A DNA stretch of 64,000 nucleotides from Elysia chlorotica (taxonomy: Eukaryota; Mollusca; Gastropoda; Plakobranchidae): positions 248,390 through 312,389 of the forward strand of contig RQTK01000489.1 of assembly GCA_003991915.1 (NCBI GenBank), given 5' to 3'. Made by a program: the position numbers and the translations under genes. Under the pieces are notes generated by a model that searched no databases, was not told the DNA's origin, and saw only the letters and a list, made by a program, of their open reading frames with translations. This document shows positions 45,675 to 56,549 of the stretch, in pieces (the stretch's first letter is position 1; every line of letters begins with the position of its first letter).

Positions 45675-46235
45675 AGAGTGAAGTGGAAAAAGAGAGGAAA
45701 GGGGGGAGAGAGGCGAATAGACAGGTACAGTTTGAGACATGTAGACAAGCAGATAGACAGACAGATGGACGGACAGATAGACAGAAAGAAGGGCATACAG
45801 ATAGGCAGATAAACAGGCAGATAAAAAACAAACAAATAGACAGACAGATAGACAGACACAGTGTCAAACAGGCAGACAGACAGATAGTCAGGCAGACAGA
45901 CAGGCCGTCAGGAACGGAAAGAGAGAGAAAAAGGGAAGAGGGGTGAAGAGACAGAGACAGTGTTAGATAGACAGACAGATAGACAGATAGGAAGACAGAC
46001 AGGCAGACGGATAGACAAACAGATAAACAGTCAGATAGACAGACAGATGGACAGACAGGTGAACAGACAGATGGACAGACCTATTGACAAACATGCAGAC
46101 AGACATAGACAGATAGGTAGACAACCAGATAGACAGACAGACATACAGACAGGTGGACAGGCAGATAGACAGACGGGAAGACAGATAGATAGACAGACAG
46201 GTAGACATACATATAGACAGGCAAATAAGGAGATA
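45675..46235. repeat. (GACA)n / (GATA)n complex array
   Basis: Over 500 bp of AGACAGATAGACAGGCAG-type tetranucleotide sequence. A related shorter array lies at 44895-45030. Both are followed by AAATAA-GAGATAAAAGGGAAAGA and CAGAACC-TGGTT, so the array belongs to the same duplicated block. Confidence 0.93.
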
Positions 46236-46299
46236 AAAGGGAAAGAGCAATACATTGAAAAAGGAATAGAAAAAGGATTGTTGTCAGAACCGTGGTTTC

Positions 46300-47480
46300 G
46301 CAGCATTTGGTTACTACATGTTCAACTTGAGTGTCCTCTAAAACACCAAATAAAATTGAAAACCTGTAACCAACAAATCCTAATAGGACATATTTCTTCC
46401 ATTGTAAGGTCCTTAAGATAAAGTGCCTCTTGAAAAAAGGCTATGTTTACAATAAAAACATAAAAAAATCTTAAATAACAATTAAATTTTGGAAGCTGAA
46501 CCTCTGCGTCTCCCCATTTTTATATGAGAAATCGCATACCGACTTTCTAATGTGCAATAAAACTTTGTTTGGTGATCGTTGATGTAAAAACCAAAGATAT
46601 TGCTATGAAAAGGGACTTGAAATTAATCGCGTCTACGATGTTAATCAAATTAAGTGTTGCGACAGACCAAAATTAATAACCAAAACCCAAGCGTGGACAA
46701 AACCAATTATCATTCGAGAAAATTACATGCGTATGCTGTTCTGCTATCCAACATGTCTTTTTTCATTTAAAGTCATTAATGCGGATTATCTTTTGGGTCT
46801 ATCAATAGACTTAAAGGCACTGAAGTGAATGCAATTATTTGGGTCAATAGGAACTTTAAATGCATCCTTGATAATCTATAAGTTTTTCTTTCCAACTGTC
46901 AGTCTATTTCTGCAATGATAGAAATAAGAAATGTGTATTTTAAGGAACAGATCAATCGTTCAGTATTTTACCCACCCTCACAGCAATCTGCACTGCTTGA
47001 TTTTATTTGACTTGAGCTTTGAAGAACGAGGTTTAAAAAGCCATGGACATAGTTTTACTCTTTGCGAAACTCGTATCTTAGTTGCTGAATGCTGACTATA
47101 TTCGATTCCAGAGAGCAAAGCCGTCTCATGGTTTAACGTCTCCTAGATTGCAAAAAATATCATATTCGGTGACGACGCTCCAAAATGCGATACTTGGAGC
47201 TCAGTCAATCACTACTGGCGCCATTCCAAACACTACGGGAAAAACATGGCGGCTAGACAAGGGGCCCTAACCCCAGACCTTCTTTATGGGAGATCAACGC
47301 TTCATTTAACCCCAGCGCTACCAAGCTCCCCCGCGATGCCGGAAGTTAATGGCATATGGCAAGCTTTGCCATTTATATTCGGCCCAGCTTGTAAAGAGTC
47401 TTTAAGAAAGGGAAGTTAATTAGGTCTCCTGATTGAATTCATATTCTGCCATTGAATAGAGAGAGAGAAAGAGAGAAAGA
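46300..47480. other. Unique, repeat-poor stretch; candidate regulatory DNA
   Basis: No coding exon is seen. 46540-46880 is dense in ATTA/TAAT cores (GAAATTAATCGC, TTAATCAAATTAAG, GTCATTAATGCGGATTATC). 47100-47460 is less AT-rich and non-repetitive, with GATGCCGGAAGTTAATGGCA and GGGAAGTTAATTAGG. It is one of the few places free of SINEs and microsatellites, apart from a 16-bp match (GGTTTAACGTCTCCTAG) to the family 2 tail at about 47131. Confidence 0.4.
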
Positions 47481-47545
47481 CCATTGATTGTTTGGGTGGG
47501 ACCCACTGCTTTCCTGACCATCGATTTCCGCCGTTTAAAGCGACA

Positions 47546-47985
47546 GGTACATAGATCTTGGTTAGGTCTGGCTGCTACAGAACTGTGTCTGCTGATGGGG
47601 TTATATTATTATAAAGCTTTGGTGCATAGATCTTGGTTAGGTATGGCTGTTATAGAACCCTTTCTGTTGATGGAGTTATTTATTTTAAAGCTTCAGTATA
47701 TAGATCTTGGTTAGGGCTGGGTGTTATTGAACTCTTTCTGTTGATGGAGTTCATATGTAAAACTTCGGTACATAGATTTTGGTCGGGTCTCTCGTTATGA
47801 AATCTTGATTCAACGAGTTTGATCTAAGGCACAGGTGCATAAATATTCGTTGAGTATCGCTGTTGTACAACCTTTTCTGCTGCTAGGGTTAGCTTTGAAG
47901 ATAGATCTTGGTTAGGTCACTGTTATGGAGTTAGATCTAAGGATTGATACATAGATCTTCGTTAGGTCTCGCTTTTATGAACCCG
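47546..47985. repeat. Degenerate ~75-bp minisatellite, six to seven units
   Basis: Each unit starts with a GGTACATAGATCTTGGTTAGG-like core and contains CTTTCTGTTGATGGAGTT-like sequence. Units 2 and 3 are the most alike, and the right-hand ones are decayed. It is followed by a GA array at 48000-48070. Confidence 0.88.
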
Positions 47986-47998
47986 CTGTATACACACC

Positions 47999-47999
<1 letters not shown>

Positions 48000-48052
<53 letters not shown>

Positions 48053-48070
48053 GACAGAGACACAGAGAGA
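48000..48070. repeat. (GA)n / (CAGA)n microsatellite
   Basis: A pure GA run of about 40 bp, then CAGA units. Confidence 0.96.
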
Positions 48071-48071
48071 G

Positions 48072-48542
48072 ATGCCCTCAGTCAAGTATCTAGGTTATGA
48101 GGTCCGTTCTACTTCCTACCATTCAAGTAATATAATACAGCCATTAATAAACATGACACACAAATCCACATTTGATACTCAAGGATTTTTGCGCATCTTT
48201 TTTGGACTTTCCCATTTAGCCAGATTCTCTTTCAGACTGTATCTTATCCAAGTTCTTGTCTTTAGTTGGGAACCAATAAGTTATGAAGTGAAAATGTGTT
48301 TTTTTTTCGGGGGTTTTCCCTGAATTAGTTCACCAACTTGGTGGCTCTGTAGCATATAAAATATTTCTTCATATTTACGGTTACATCTGCGACTTTATTA
48401 ATCCTTGGGCGTAATAATGCAATGCATGTTTTTGTTTTTCAAAAGTTATGTTCTAGCCCTTGTAATTATAGTTATTTTGAAATGATAAGTATAGTTTTCT
48501 TCTCTTCGTCTGGGGTGCCATCTAATGCCTTGAATAAAGCTT
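48072..48542. other. AT-rich spacer, no gene recognised
   Basis: An 83-codon plus-strand frame here has no recognisable feature. Confidence 0.45.
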
Positions 48543-48705
48543 AATTGGTTGGGTCGGTGTTAGTATAATGTGACCGTCTGAGAGAGAAGCCATGATATCC
48601 CCGCCCTGTCTCGTGTGTGGCAGCACATACAATTGTCAGTCTCAGGGTTCATCCACAGTATAGCCCATATAGTGTTGTCGTTGGACGTTAAACCAACTAA
48701 ATTAA
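48543..48705 (+). mobile_element. SINE family 1, 5'-truncated
   Basis: ATTGGTTGGGTCGGTGTTAG, TATAATGTGACCGTCTGAGA, CCGCCCTGTCTCGTGTGTGG, CAGCACATACAATTGTCAGT, TATAGCCCATATAGTG and GTTGGACGTTAAACCAACTA. The body is well preserved and the head missing. Confidence 0.92.
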
Positions 48706-48756
48706 ACTGTCAACATTCATGAACGGTACAAAAAATACTACTGCGATCTGACTGCG

Positions 48757-48822
48757 AATCGGATCCGACACCTTTTCGATAGCATCCGCTCGCGCTATCG
48801 ACTGAGCTAACGAAACATCGTT
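48757..48822 (-). mobile_element. tRNA-like fragment, probably a SINE head
   Basis: On the minus strand GTTAGCTCAGTCGATAGCGC is a strong A-box-like block and GGTGTCGGATCCGATTC a degenerate B box. Stem pairing is poor, so I do not call a tRNA gene. Confidence 0.5.
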
Positions 48823-48913
48823 AAGTAACCTTTTCACTGGACTGCTACTTGCAGTGAAGTGTATTTATTTTTAAAGTGATTACTTATTATCTAAACCAAT
48901 ATTTAAATTCTAT

Positions 48914-48990
48914 TACAATTCTACGGAAATTACCGCTTGCCTCAACACACACTTACAATTCTACGGAAATTACCGCTTGCCTCTACACAA
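48914..48990. repeat. 37-bp tandem duplication
   Basis: TTACAATTCTACGGAAATTA and CCGCTTGCCTC occur at 48914 and again at 48951 without changes. Confidence 0.95.
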
Positions 48991-48999
48991 ACACACACT

Positions 49000-49500
49000 T
49001 TGGCAGTAACAGCCTATTGAGATTGGACCATTATTAAAAGTCCGCGACAAACATCATACCACAGCAGCAGGACTTGGCCCCAGCTAAACAGGGACAAAGT
49101 GTGTACATCTGGTTCAAACCCAATAGACCCGTGGTTCTACATCCAACCCAAGGTTCCATTCTTAGAAAGATCTGATTCAACAGTAGCCCTGCTGTTGCTG
49201 CCCGCATCTTGTTGGGACGCTGTTTGCATGGGGTAAATAGTAAATACTGCTGCGTTGGAGGTAAACATGATCAGTGGCATCGCCCGTGTCTCAGATCAAA
49301 GGGGTCAGGGAAATTTCTTAGTAGGTGGATATAGTAGTAAGAATAGTAGCTAGATCTGGAATTTTTAGGTACTTTTCCACAATGTTTGGAAGTAGGTTTT
49401 TAAGTAGAAATGGTCTAACAATAATTGCAGTTTTTCTACTGAGGTAAAATACCGAAAAAGTGCAGATCAACTTTTAATTATTCCATTGGTCTGCCTCTCC
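49000..49500. other. Spacer, no gene recognised
   Basis: Mixed composition, with no supported feature. Confidence 0.45.
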
Positions 49501-49507
49501 TAAATCT

Positions 49508-49509
49508 AA

Positions 49510-49574
<65 letters not shown>

Positions 49575-49575
49575 A
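49508..49575. repeat. (TAG)n trinucleotide array
   Basis: About 66 bp of AGT/TAG repeats, the third such array in the window on the same strand. Confidence 0.97.
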
Positions 49576-49715
49576 TAGTTGTGGCAGTATTAGACGTAGT
49601 AGTAGAAGTACAGTCGTCCAGGATCGAAAATCAAATGTTTATAATTATTCCATAAAGATGTAGGCTAGGCCGGCGGAAGTGACTATACGCAATAAATGTA
49701 GTGAAGGAGAACGCT

Positions 49716-50132
49716 TTACACAGCTTTGGCTACACGCACTATAAAAGTGTTGGTGGTTGTTGTTTTTTTTCTCGAAAGTGCGCTACAAGTTGCATTTACG
49801 ATAACATTATTATTTGCTCGATTCACCGTCGAATGCGAAATTTTCTCTTAGAGAAAGGTTTCATAGGTCTCAATAAATATCATATACAGTGTGATTTTAA
49901 AAGCGACATGAAGCGTTTTTGTTTATTATTTGGATAGAAACACGATACTGATTAAATAGTCAGCAAATGTTGAAAAGATAAGGGCCAAAATTATGGGAAT
50001 TTTATATTCTCGATAGACTTTCCTCAATGAGCATTTAGGTCTAGATCTAAATAGGCTCGAAAAGTATAAAAGATAGGGCCTATCAAGATGTGGATCTAGA
50101 TCAAGATAGGCCTAGGCCTAGGATAGACTTTT
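49716..50132 (+). repeat. Dispersed repeat family D, copy at 49.7 kb
   Basis: GGCTACACGCACTATAAAAG, TTGCTCGATTCACCG, AATGCGAAATTTTCTC and AATATCATATACAGTGTGA match 5011-5190 in order. The right end, GATCTAGATCAAGATAGGCC and TAGGCCTAGGATAGAC, is the reverse complement of 17900-17940. I see no ORF or terminal inverted repeats. Confidence 0.6.
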
Positions 50133-50139
50133 CTAACTC

Positions 50140-51735
50140 GCGTTTAGAATGTGAAGCAGGTTTCTGTGAAAAAAAAACAAACAAGAAAACAAAAAACCCA
50201 CTTTCAGTTACATTGAGATACGTTCGAATCGATGGATGTGTGAACAACTTCAAAATGCTTCGTACTATTGAACACACCTCACATTTTATAACTCAAATTG
50301 ATATCCAGTGTTTTTTTTAAATTCTTATTTTAATGTACCTGACTTTGGCATAATGAATGAACCGCAAAGTTTGGTTTCTTTTTTTTTTTTACTAATTAAC
50401 GATAAGTTATAATTGTGAATTTGAAATGTGTCACTGCATGGACAAAAACAGTTACATCCATGCACAATTTTAAAAAGATCGGTCCAGTAGTTCACCTGTA
50501 GAGGTGAGCGAAAATTGAGCTTATTTTTTCGTAACATAGACGCGTCTTAGTTCAAACTACATGTACATGTAAACGGAATGGTAATGATACAAAACATCTG
50601 CACAAATAGGAAAAAAAGAAGGAGGAAAGTATTTTCCGATAGCGAACAAACAACAACAACAACAAAAACAACAACAATCAGACAAGCTATATATTGAAGC
50701 AGAGGTGCAAAAAGAGGGATTCGACATTTTATTGATTCTAGGATAATCGAAATGTCCGCCGATATTTTGTTATCAACAAACTGAAATATTAAAAGCTTTT
50801 TAAGATCAGTTGCAACATTCCAGAGAGGGCGTATCGCAAACATGAATTCTTATACAACGAATCAGATTGTTATCATTCAAACTTGTTATATCTTTCTTCA
50901 TCTCTTTCTTTCTTTTGATTTCTCTCTATATATTATATATTTTGCTTATGAGTCTCCCCTTTCCCCGTCTATATATATATATTTTTTTATATCTGAAAGT
51001 CTGTCTGACGGCCTGTCAGTTTATCTATTTATTTATCTATCTATCTATATATCGATTTCCATCTGTTTCTCTTACTCCCCTCTTCCCCGTCCCTTTTCTT
51101 CCTGTCTTTTCTTCTTCGTTGAACTCTCTGTCTCACGTTATCTTTAATCTCTTTTTAAATGTTTTAATGTTTTATTCTCTAATTCCTGTATCTTTAGTTT
51201 CCTCTATGCTCATCTTTTTTTTTCTTATGTTATTCACCAGTTAATTTCATACAAAATTAATTATTTTCTAATGTCATTTCTATTACTCCCCATTGTTTGC
51301 ATACTATGTAATCTCTCTTGTACCTGGTCAGCATTATTTCTATTAAATCTCTTCCTATATTTTGTGTTCCAATTTACATCGGCTGTTGCGAAGAAAAAAA
51401 CAAACAAAAAAAACAACAAACAATAATACAAAAAAAAACAACAAAAAGAATACAAAAACAATAACAGCAAAGAAACAAAACAAAAAAAACGAAAGCGGTA
51501 TCTTTCTTGGCAATTATTCTAAGATTGTGATTTTTATGGAAATTTTCTTTATTTAGATTTGGCTCCGTCTTCTTATTGTTCCTTATTTATTTTTTATTTT
51601 TTTTTAGCTTAGCATAATATTTCCATTTAAATGCATCAAACAATGAAAGATAAATCATATAATTAATAGAGAGATAGTATCTCCTCCTGTGTTTGTATTT
51701 AGATTTATTTATTCTTTTTTATACCTCTTTCCCAT
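50140..51735. other. AT-rich and T-rich spacer, no gene recognised
   Basis: Plus-strand frames at 50842-51244 are Phe/Leu/Ser-rich because the strand is pyrimidine-rich; they are not convincing proteins. 51390-51490 is CAAA-rich. Confidence 0.5.
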
Positions 51736-51739
51736 TCTC

Positions 51740-51871
51740 TCTATCCTCTCTCTCTCTCTCTCTGTCTGTATGTGTATCTCTCTGTATTCTCTCATTTACT
51801 TGTAGCTTGTCTATATATCTCTTTTAAGTCTTCTCTTTGTCTTTTTAACACAGTCCGCCCCCCCCTCTCGC

Positions 51872-51955
<84 letters not shown>

Positions 51956-52080
51956 CCTCTTTCTCTTTTCAACTCTCTCTCTCTCAATGTATGTCTGTCT
52001 GTTTTTTTGTTTTTGTTTCTCTCTATCGCTCTATTTCTCTCTCAATCACTCGTTTTTCTTTTATATTCGTCTCCTTCATC
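51740..52080. repeat. Pyrimidine tract with (ATCT)n array
   Basis: A CT-rich flank surrounds a nearly perfect ATCT (GATA on the other strand) array at about 51873-51951. Confidence 0.95.
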
Positions 52081-52089
52081 TCTATTTGA

Positions 52090-52660
52090 TCAATGTGAGA
52101 TCAATTTCTTTACTTACTTGTCCTTACCATGTCACATTGATGTGTTACATTTTTTTCTCAGAATATTTAAATATTTTTCCCCTCTATTTGTTTTCATTTA
52201 CTAACTCTGACCTATGTTTTTTCGCCAATGAGTAACAACATTGATACAGTATGATAGTACACTCTTTAAAGAAGCTCTCGTTTTATTTCGCATTTTAAAT
52301 GTCTAAGTTAAAAAATTAATTTAAACCACAATTTAACAAACAAATAAAAGATAGTAATAATCATTAATTCTCTTCCTGCACTAGAGGTTCATTGTTATGA
52401 TTTAACAATTGCCGGTTCACGGAGTTTATGTTTGAAAGATTTCATCGATTTTATTAATATGTTCTCGCAAACTTTATAGTATTAGTTTTACTCAATATTA
52501 AATGTTCTTTAGAGCATAAACGGGCCCCGGCATACATTTTTAGGTGTAATATTTTTAGAAATTTTAGGAGGTTTCAAATAATTAAGTAATATGAAATATC
52601 GTATTTAGGCAGCCACAAGTAGTTTAAATAGTAAAAATATAGATTTGGTGGCGTTATTAA
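52090..52660. other. AT-rich spacer, no gene recognised
   Basis: No feature identified. Confidence 0.5.
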
Positions 52661-52664
52661 GTTG

Positions 52665-52773
52665 GTAGGACTGCTATTCTCTATAGAGGGAGGGAGAGAA
52701 TTCTCTCCCTCTCTCCGGGTTTAACGTCTCCTAGGATCCCCTGGGGGTCCTATACGGCGATAGTAGGACTGCT
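52665..52773 (+). mobile_element. Short element, family 2, with 11-bp target-site duplication
   Basis: GTAGGACTGCT at 52665-52675 and 52763-52773 bounds an 87-bp insertion. The insertion holds GGGAGAGAATTCTCTCCC (a perfect 18-bp palindrome), CGGGTTTAACGTCTCCTAGG, a CCCCTGGGGG palindrome and TCCTATACGGCG. A longer relative lies at 28330-28434 in the opposite orientation. It is probably the 3' tail of a SINE or LINE family whose body is not present here. Confidence 0.85.
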
Positions 52774-52911
52774 CTACTTACTACCACTATTTGTAGCAAA
52801 ATCATGTCGTATGTCGCAACAACAAAGTGTTGGCGCTACAACAGCTCTTTGTGTTTCTATTGATTGTAAGAACAACGCTACCAAATTGTAAATACAAGCT
52901 TATTAATTTGG

Positions 52912-53162
52912 GTTGAACTCCGTAAATGGTAGAGCGCTGTTCTTCTAATCGGTAGGTTGTAGGTTCGAAACCCACGATCGGTTAAGAATGTATTTGTCCA
53001 ACTTCGTCCCCCTACTGGTGGGATCGATGTCAGTATAATGTGATCCTGCTGAGACACAAGTCATGTTGTTCCCGCACTGTCTCTAGTGTTGGGAATCGTC
53101 CACAGTATAGGCTTTTTGTACTGACGTTGGACAGGGTAAACGATCAACTCAACTCAACTCAG
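52912..53162 (+). mobile_element. SINE with family 1 body but a different tRNA-like head
   Basis: The head reads AACTCCGTAAATGGTAGAGC, then GTTCTTCTAATCGGTAGG and the B box GTAGGTTCGAAACCC. Position in the loop suggests a TCT (Arg-like) anticodon remnant. It joins CCTACTGGTGGGATCGATGT, CAGTATAATGTGATCCTGCT, CGTCCACAGTATAGG and GACGTTGGAC, which are family 1 body blocks. Confidence 0.8.
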
Positions 53163-53164
53163 CC

Positions 53165-54350
53165 TCTCAAGACCACCCTAGTTGTTTTGTTTGATAAACA
53201 ATAAAAAAAAAAACCACACATAATAAAATGCGCTTGTCACATTACTAGTTCTAATAGAGCTCATTAGAAGAGCCCGCAATTTGAATAGAAATCAAATTGG
53301 TAAACAGAAAAAAACCCTTCGATAGAATTCACTTTGATCTTTTTTTTTTTAAACCATGCGTAATAAATTAAATGTGAGTCGCAGTTTTGCGCATCAATAG
53401 ATGTACGCATTAACCTCATTTTACTTTAAAATATTAGTTTAGTGAAGCTTGAAATATTATAGAGCTATAACTTTTCATTGTGGGGTTGTTGTTTTTTTGT
53501 TGTAAATCTCTTTAACTTGGATTAATTTCTTCTCCCCATCCTCTTATAATAAGCAATGGGGATTTCCGCATCATTTAACGCACGCTATTGACATTTTTAG
53601 TGCAGTATGACCATAAAACTGATTATTTTACGAGCTGTGCATGTCATCCTATACGCAGAAATTGCATTTCTTTTTTGCACGGTTTTGTGCTAAAATCGCA
53701 TTTCACACAATCATTATTGTCATTAATGTGTGTGTATCATGTTATGCTTAAAATTGCTGATTGATGGTCGATTAAATTCTCTAACATTATTGCTTGTTTC
53801 CTTTTTTAAATTGTATTTTTTATTTACAGTTGAGCTCTGTTTTTCGTTGTTTTTTTTACAGTTTCATAGTTTAAAAATGCATTGAGGGTGCATGACGAAA
53901 AGTGTTTAGTCTAAAAGAAAAAGCAAACCCAACCCAAACAACCCCGCCCACTAAAAATGAAATAAAAAAATCCAATATAATTTTATCGCACATTAAACTT
54001 TTTTGGTTACACATCAGCGGAGTTACGGAGTGTGTCGTGAAAGTTTACTTTCCCCTAACCATCGATCGACCATCCTTTTTCTTAGCTATAAACGACTGAA
54101 TGGTGTTTGAACGATGTTTCGAGTGTTCCTTCCTCCGAGTTAACATTTCATTCGAGGAGCAAATAGTCGTGGGGTTATAAAGTTTGGTGAACGACTTAGG
54201 GTATGTTTATCGAGGGTGGTCAAAATCCAGATCGTCCTTGAGGCGGTTTTCGAATCCTGATCAGCAACTAGAGATGTTTGTAGAGATCGATGATCAGTGT
54301 TTCTAATTCAACAGGTGGTTTAGAGTGTTGGTTTAGCAGTAATGCAAGTT
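53165..54350. other. AT-rich spacer, no gene recognised
   Basis: No supported feature. Confidence 0.5.
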
Positions 54351-54356
54351 TGCTGG

Positions 54357-54476
54357 TGAGTCAGTATAAAAAAAAGGCTCGATATGGACTTAGGAGACGT
54401 TAAACTATTGGAGAGCGTTACTAATGAGTCAGTGTGGAAAAGGCTCGATATAGACTTAGGATATGTTAGTTGATTG
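54357..54476 (+). repeat. ~65-bp tandem duplication
   Basis: GTGAGTCAGTATAAAAAAAA, GGCTCGATATGGACTTAGGA recurs as ATGAGTCAGTGTGGAAAAGG, CTCGATATAGACTTAGGATA. The first copy includes a TTAGGAGACGTTAAACT block like the family 2 tail. Confidence 0.8.
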
Positions 54477-54689
54477 GCTGGTTAGTTAAATACGTAATTA
54501 TACCTAGTTCACCGAAATGGGTGATCCCAGGGCTACAGCAACGTCTTCAAAACCTGAGGGAGGGTTTAAAGTTAAAAGTTAAAAGTCGACGTACTGTTGC
54601 AGTTATCTTCAATAACATGCATAGCAAGAAATTTGGCTGCCGACTATTTAAACCCTTTCGATATAACTGGGGGTACAGATGATGATATT

Positions 54690-54780
54690 ATATATTTACC
54701 AGACTTGACAGCCAAATCCTGACAAGACGGGCAGAGAACAGACTTGCCTGGCGTTAGCTGACGCGTGTCCATCAGGAATA
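54690..54780 (+). pseudogene. Possible LINE ORF2 C-terminal scrap
   Basis: A frame reads LTRRAENRLAWR, a stop, then LTRVHQE. This resembles the R-A-E-N-R-x-x-W-R-x-L-T-R end found on many LINE ORF2 proteins. It is short and interrupted, so confidence is low. Confidence 0.35.
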
Positions 54781-55034
54781 ATCTACGAGTGCCAAATCAA
54801 GGAACTGAATTGAACTGAACTGTCGATGCGACTGAGGGTGCAGGCGATTATAAAAATCATACGTTTTTTGTCTGTTCAAACACATCTGATTAATGTCTTT
54901 TCAGGGGTAAAGCAGAGTAAAAAAAATACACATGGCTTCTGAGCGTTCAGACCATGTGTATTTCCTATGCTGATTTCTGCATGCATCAAATAGCAGAGCG
55001 TTCAGGCGATGTGTATTCTTAGATATTTTCAGAA

Positions 55035-55192
55035 TTATATGAGAGGCTGAGACATGAACCCAGGTCTCCCTTTGACTCTGTGTGGCAGTAGGTAAAATTG
55101 TCAGACGTTAGTCCTGAGACTCGTCCACAATAGTGCCTTTACAGTGCTGGCGTTGGAAGTTAAGCACTCAACTGAACTCCACTCAACTCATT
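55035..55192 (+). mobile_element. SINE family 1, 5'-truncated, diverged
   Basis: GAGAGGCTGAGACATGAACC, TGACTCTGTGTGGCAGTAGG, TAAAATTGTCAGACGTTAGT, CCTGAGACTCGTCCACAATA and GTGCTGGCGTTGGAAGTTAA, then an ACTCAACTGAACTC end. Confidence 0.8.
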
Positions 55193-55199
55193 TCATGTT

Positions 55200-55885
55200 C
55201 ACCTATTTTAAGACGCAGGCTAGTCTAACCTGTTTACTTGGCTAAAAACATTCGCATCCGTACTTAATCTCCACCACCAGCATCAAACAAAATGCCTAAA
55301 CATGTTTTGCCTTCGATTCTGGGTTTCAATAAGGTTCTTTCAGGCCTGCCCTGTTTGAGGGATCAAGCCATTGATTTTAATTGCTTTTAAACTTGCAAAC
55401 CAGGCTCTTCCGGTTTCTTGATCACAGGCTTAAACTTTGGTATTGATTTTTGTTTGAAGACTACAATAGGAAAAACCTTGGGAAGTGCATCAAATCTCCC
55501 AGCTTCACATGCTATTTGAAATGGGTTTAGCTATTTTAATTTGTTTCTCCTCAAAACGGATAAAAGGGTTAAAAACATTCCTCTATACCTTTTTTTAATG
55601 AAACTATGCTTATACGCTTCTTTTATGTGCTGTCTTTTCTATACTTCTCATTCTAAAATTACCTTGCAATATCAAATAATTATACACAAATTCTACACAC
55701 AACATTTTAGATCTATAACATTTCCCCTTTAATCATATTTTATTGGTCCAATGCATTATTGAACAATTACAATACATTACCAATTATATTCCATAAGAGT
55801 TTATATTTTCATAATGCATCTTACCTATACAGACGAAGTTGAAAATCAAAGACTTTTTCAATAATACAATATTGAAGGAGCGGGG
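55200..55885. other. AT-rich spacer, no gene recognised
   Basis: No supported feature. 55320-55480 is less AT-rich and non-repetitive. Confidence 0.5.
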
Positions 55886-55890
55886 TGGTG

Positions 55891-55914
55891 TATGTGTGTG
55901 TGTGTGTGTGTGTG
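55891..55914. repeat. (TG)n microsatellite
   Basis: About 12 TG units just upstream of a SINE head. Confidence 0.95.
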
Positions 55915-55917
55915 GAG

Positions 55918-56168
55918 AGGGTGCGAACTGGCTCAGTATTAGAACGTTTTCATTCAGATCGAGAGGTCCACGATTCGAATCCCACGATTATTCAAACGTG
56001 TGTTTGTCCAATTTCGTCCCCTACTGGGTTGTTCGATGTCAGCTATATGTGACTGACTGAGACAGTAATTTAGGTATCCCAGCCGCAGCACAATAATGTC
56101 AGACATCAGTCTTGGGGCCCGTCCATAACATAGTGCTGATGTTGGATGTTAGGCAGCCAACTCAAACT
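55918..56168 (+). mobile_element. SINE with family 1 body and variant tRNA-like head
   Basis: The head is GTGCGAACTGGCTCAGTATT, AGAACGTTTTCATTCAGATC and the B box CCACGATTCGAATCCC. The bridge GTGTTTGTCCAATTTCGTCC matches GTATTTGTCCAACTTCGTCC in the copy at 52.9 kb. Body: TACTGGGTTGTTCGATGTCA through GGGGCCCGTCCATAACATAG and CTGATGTTGGATGTTAGG. Confidence 0.8.
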
Positions 56169-56169
56169 T

Positions 56170-56545
56170 AATCCTCTCAGCTTCGCCACTTAATAATAAT
56201 TTATGAGGTTGCTGACATCAAGGTATCATACCCCGGGATAACTTACGCCATCCTTCTCTGTTCTTTCTAAGGACAGCAAGTATAAAGTTGTAGTTAGCTT
56301 ACGACTCTTCGCAGGGTATGCAAACAAGAAGGTTACGACGAGTTGTAAGCTACCTCAACGTTGTACTTACGACAAAATATGTGTAGATGGGTATTGCCGT
56401 CGGTGCTAAGCTTGCCTTGTTGTCTAAATAAATCATATTGTGAGTCCTTTTTCCGTTTTCCAGAAAACTGTTATTTTCCTTGTAATACTGTTTCTAATTC
56501 TCTTCTTCACTGTTTCTTATAGTGTACGGGAGTGTTTTGGTCGAG
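56170..56545. other. Spacer, no gene recognised
   Basis: TACCTCAACGTTGTACTTAC near 56352 echoes 42628. Otherwise nothing. Confidence 0.4.
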
Positions 56546-56549
56546 AAAA

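Noticed and set aside
45720-46235. Spaced repeats that might suggest a CRISPR-like array
   Set aside because: They are continuous GACA/GATA tetranucleotide repeats without spacers, in an animal genome.
48757-48822. Possible functional tRNA gene
   Set aside because: A- and B-box-like blocks are present, but stems do not pair well; more likely a SINE head. The same applies to 31173-31245, 37382-37450 and 39118-39240.
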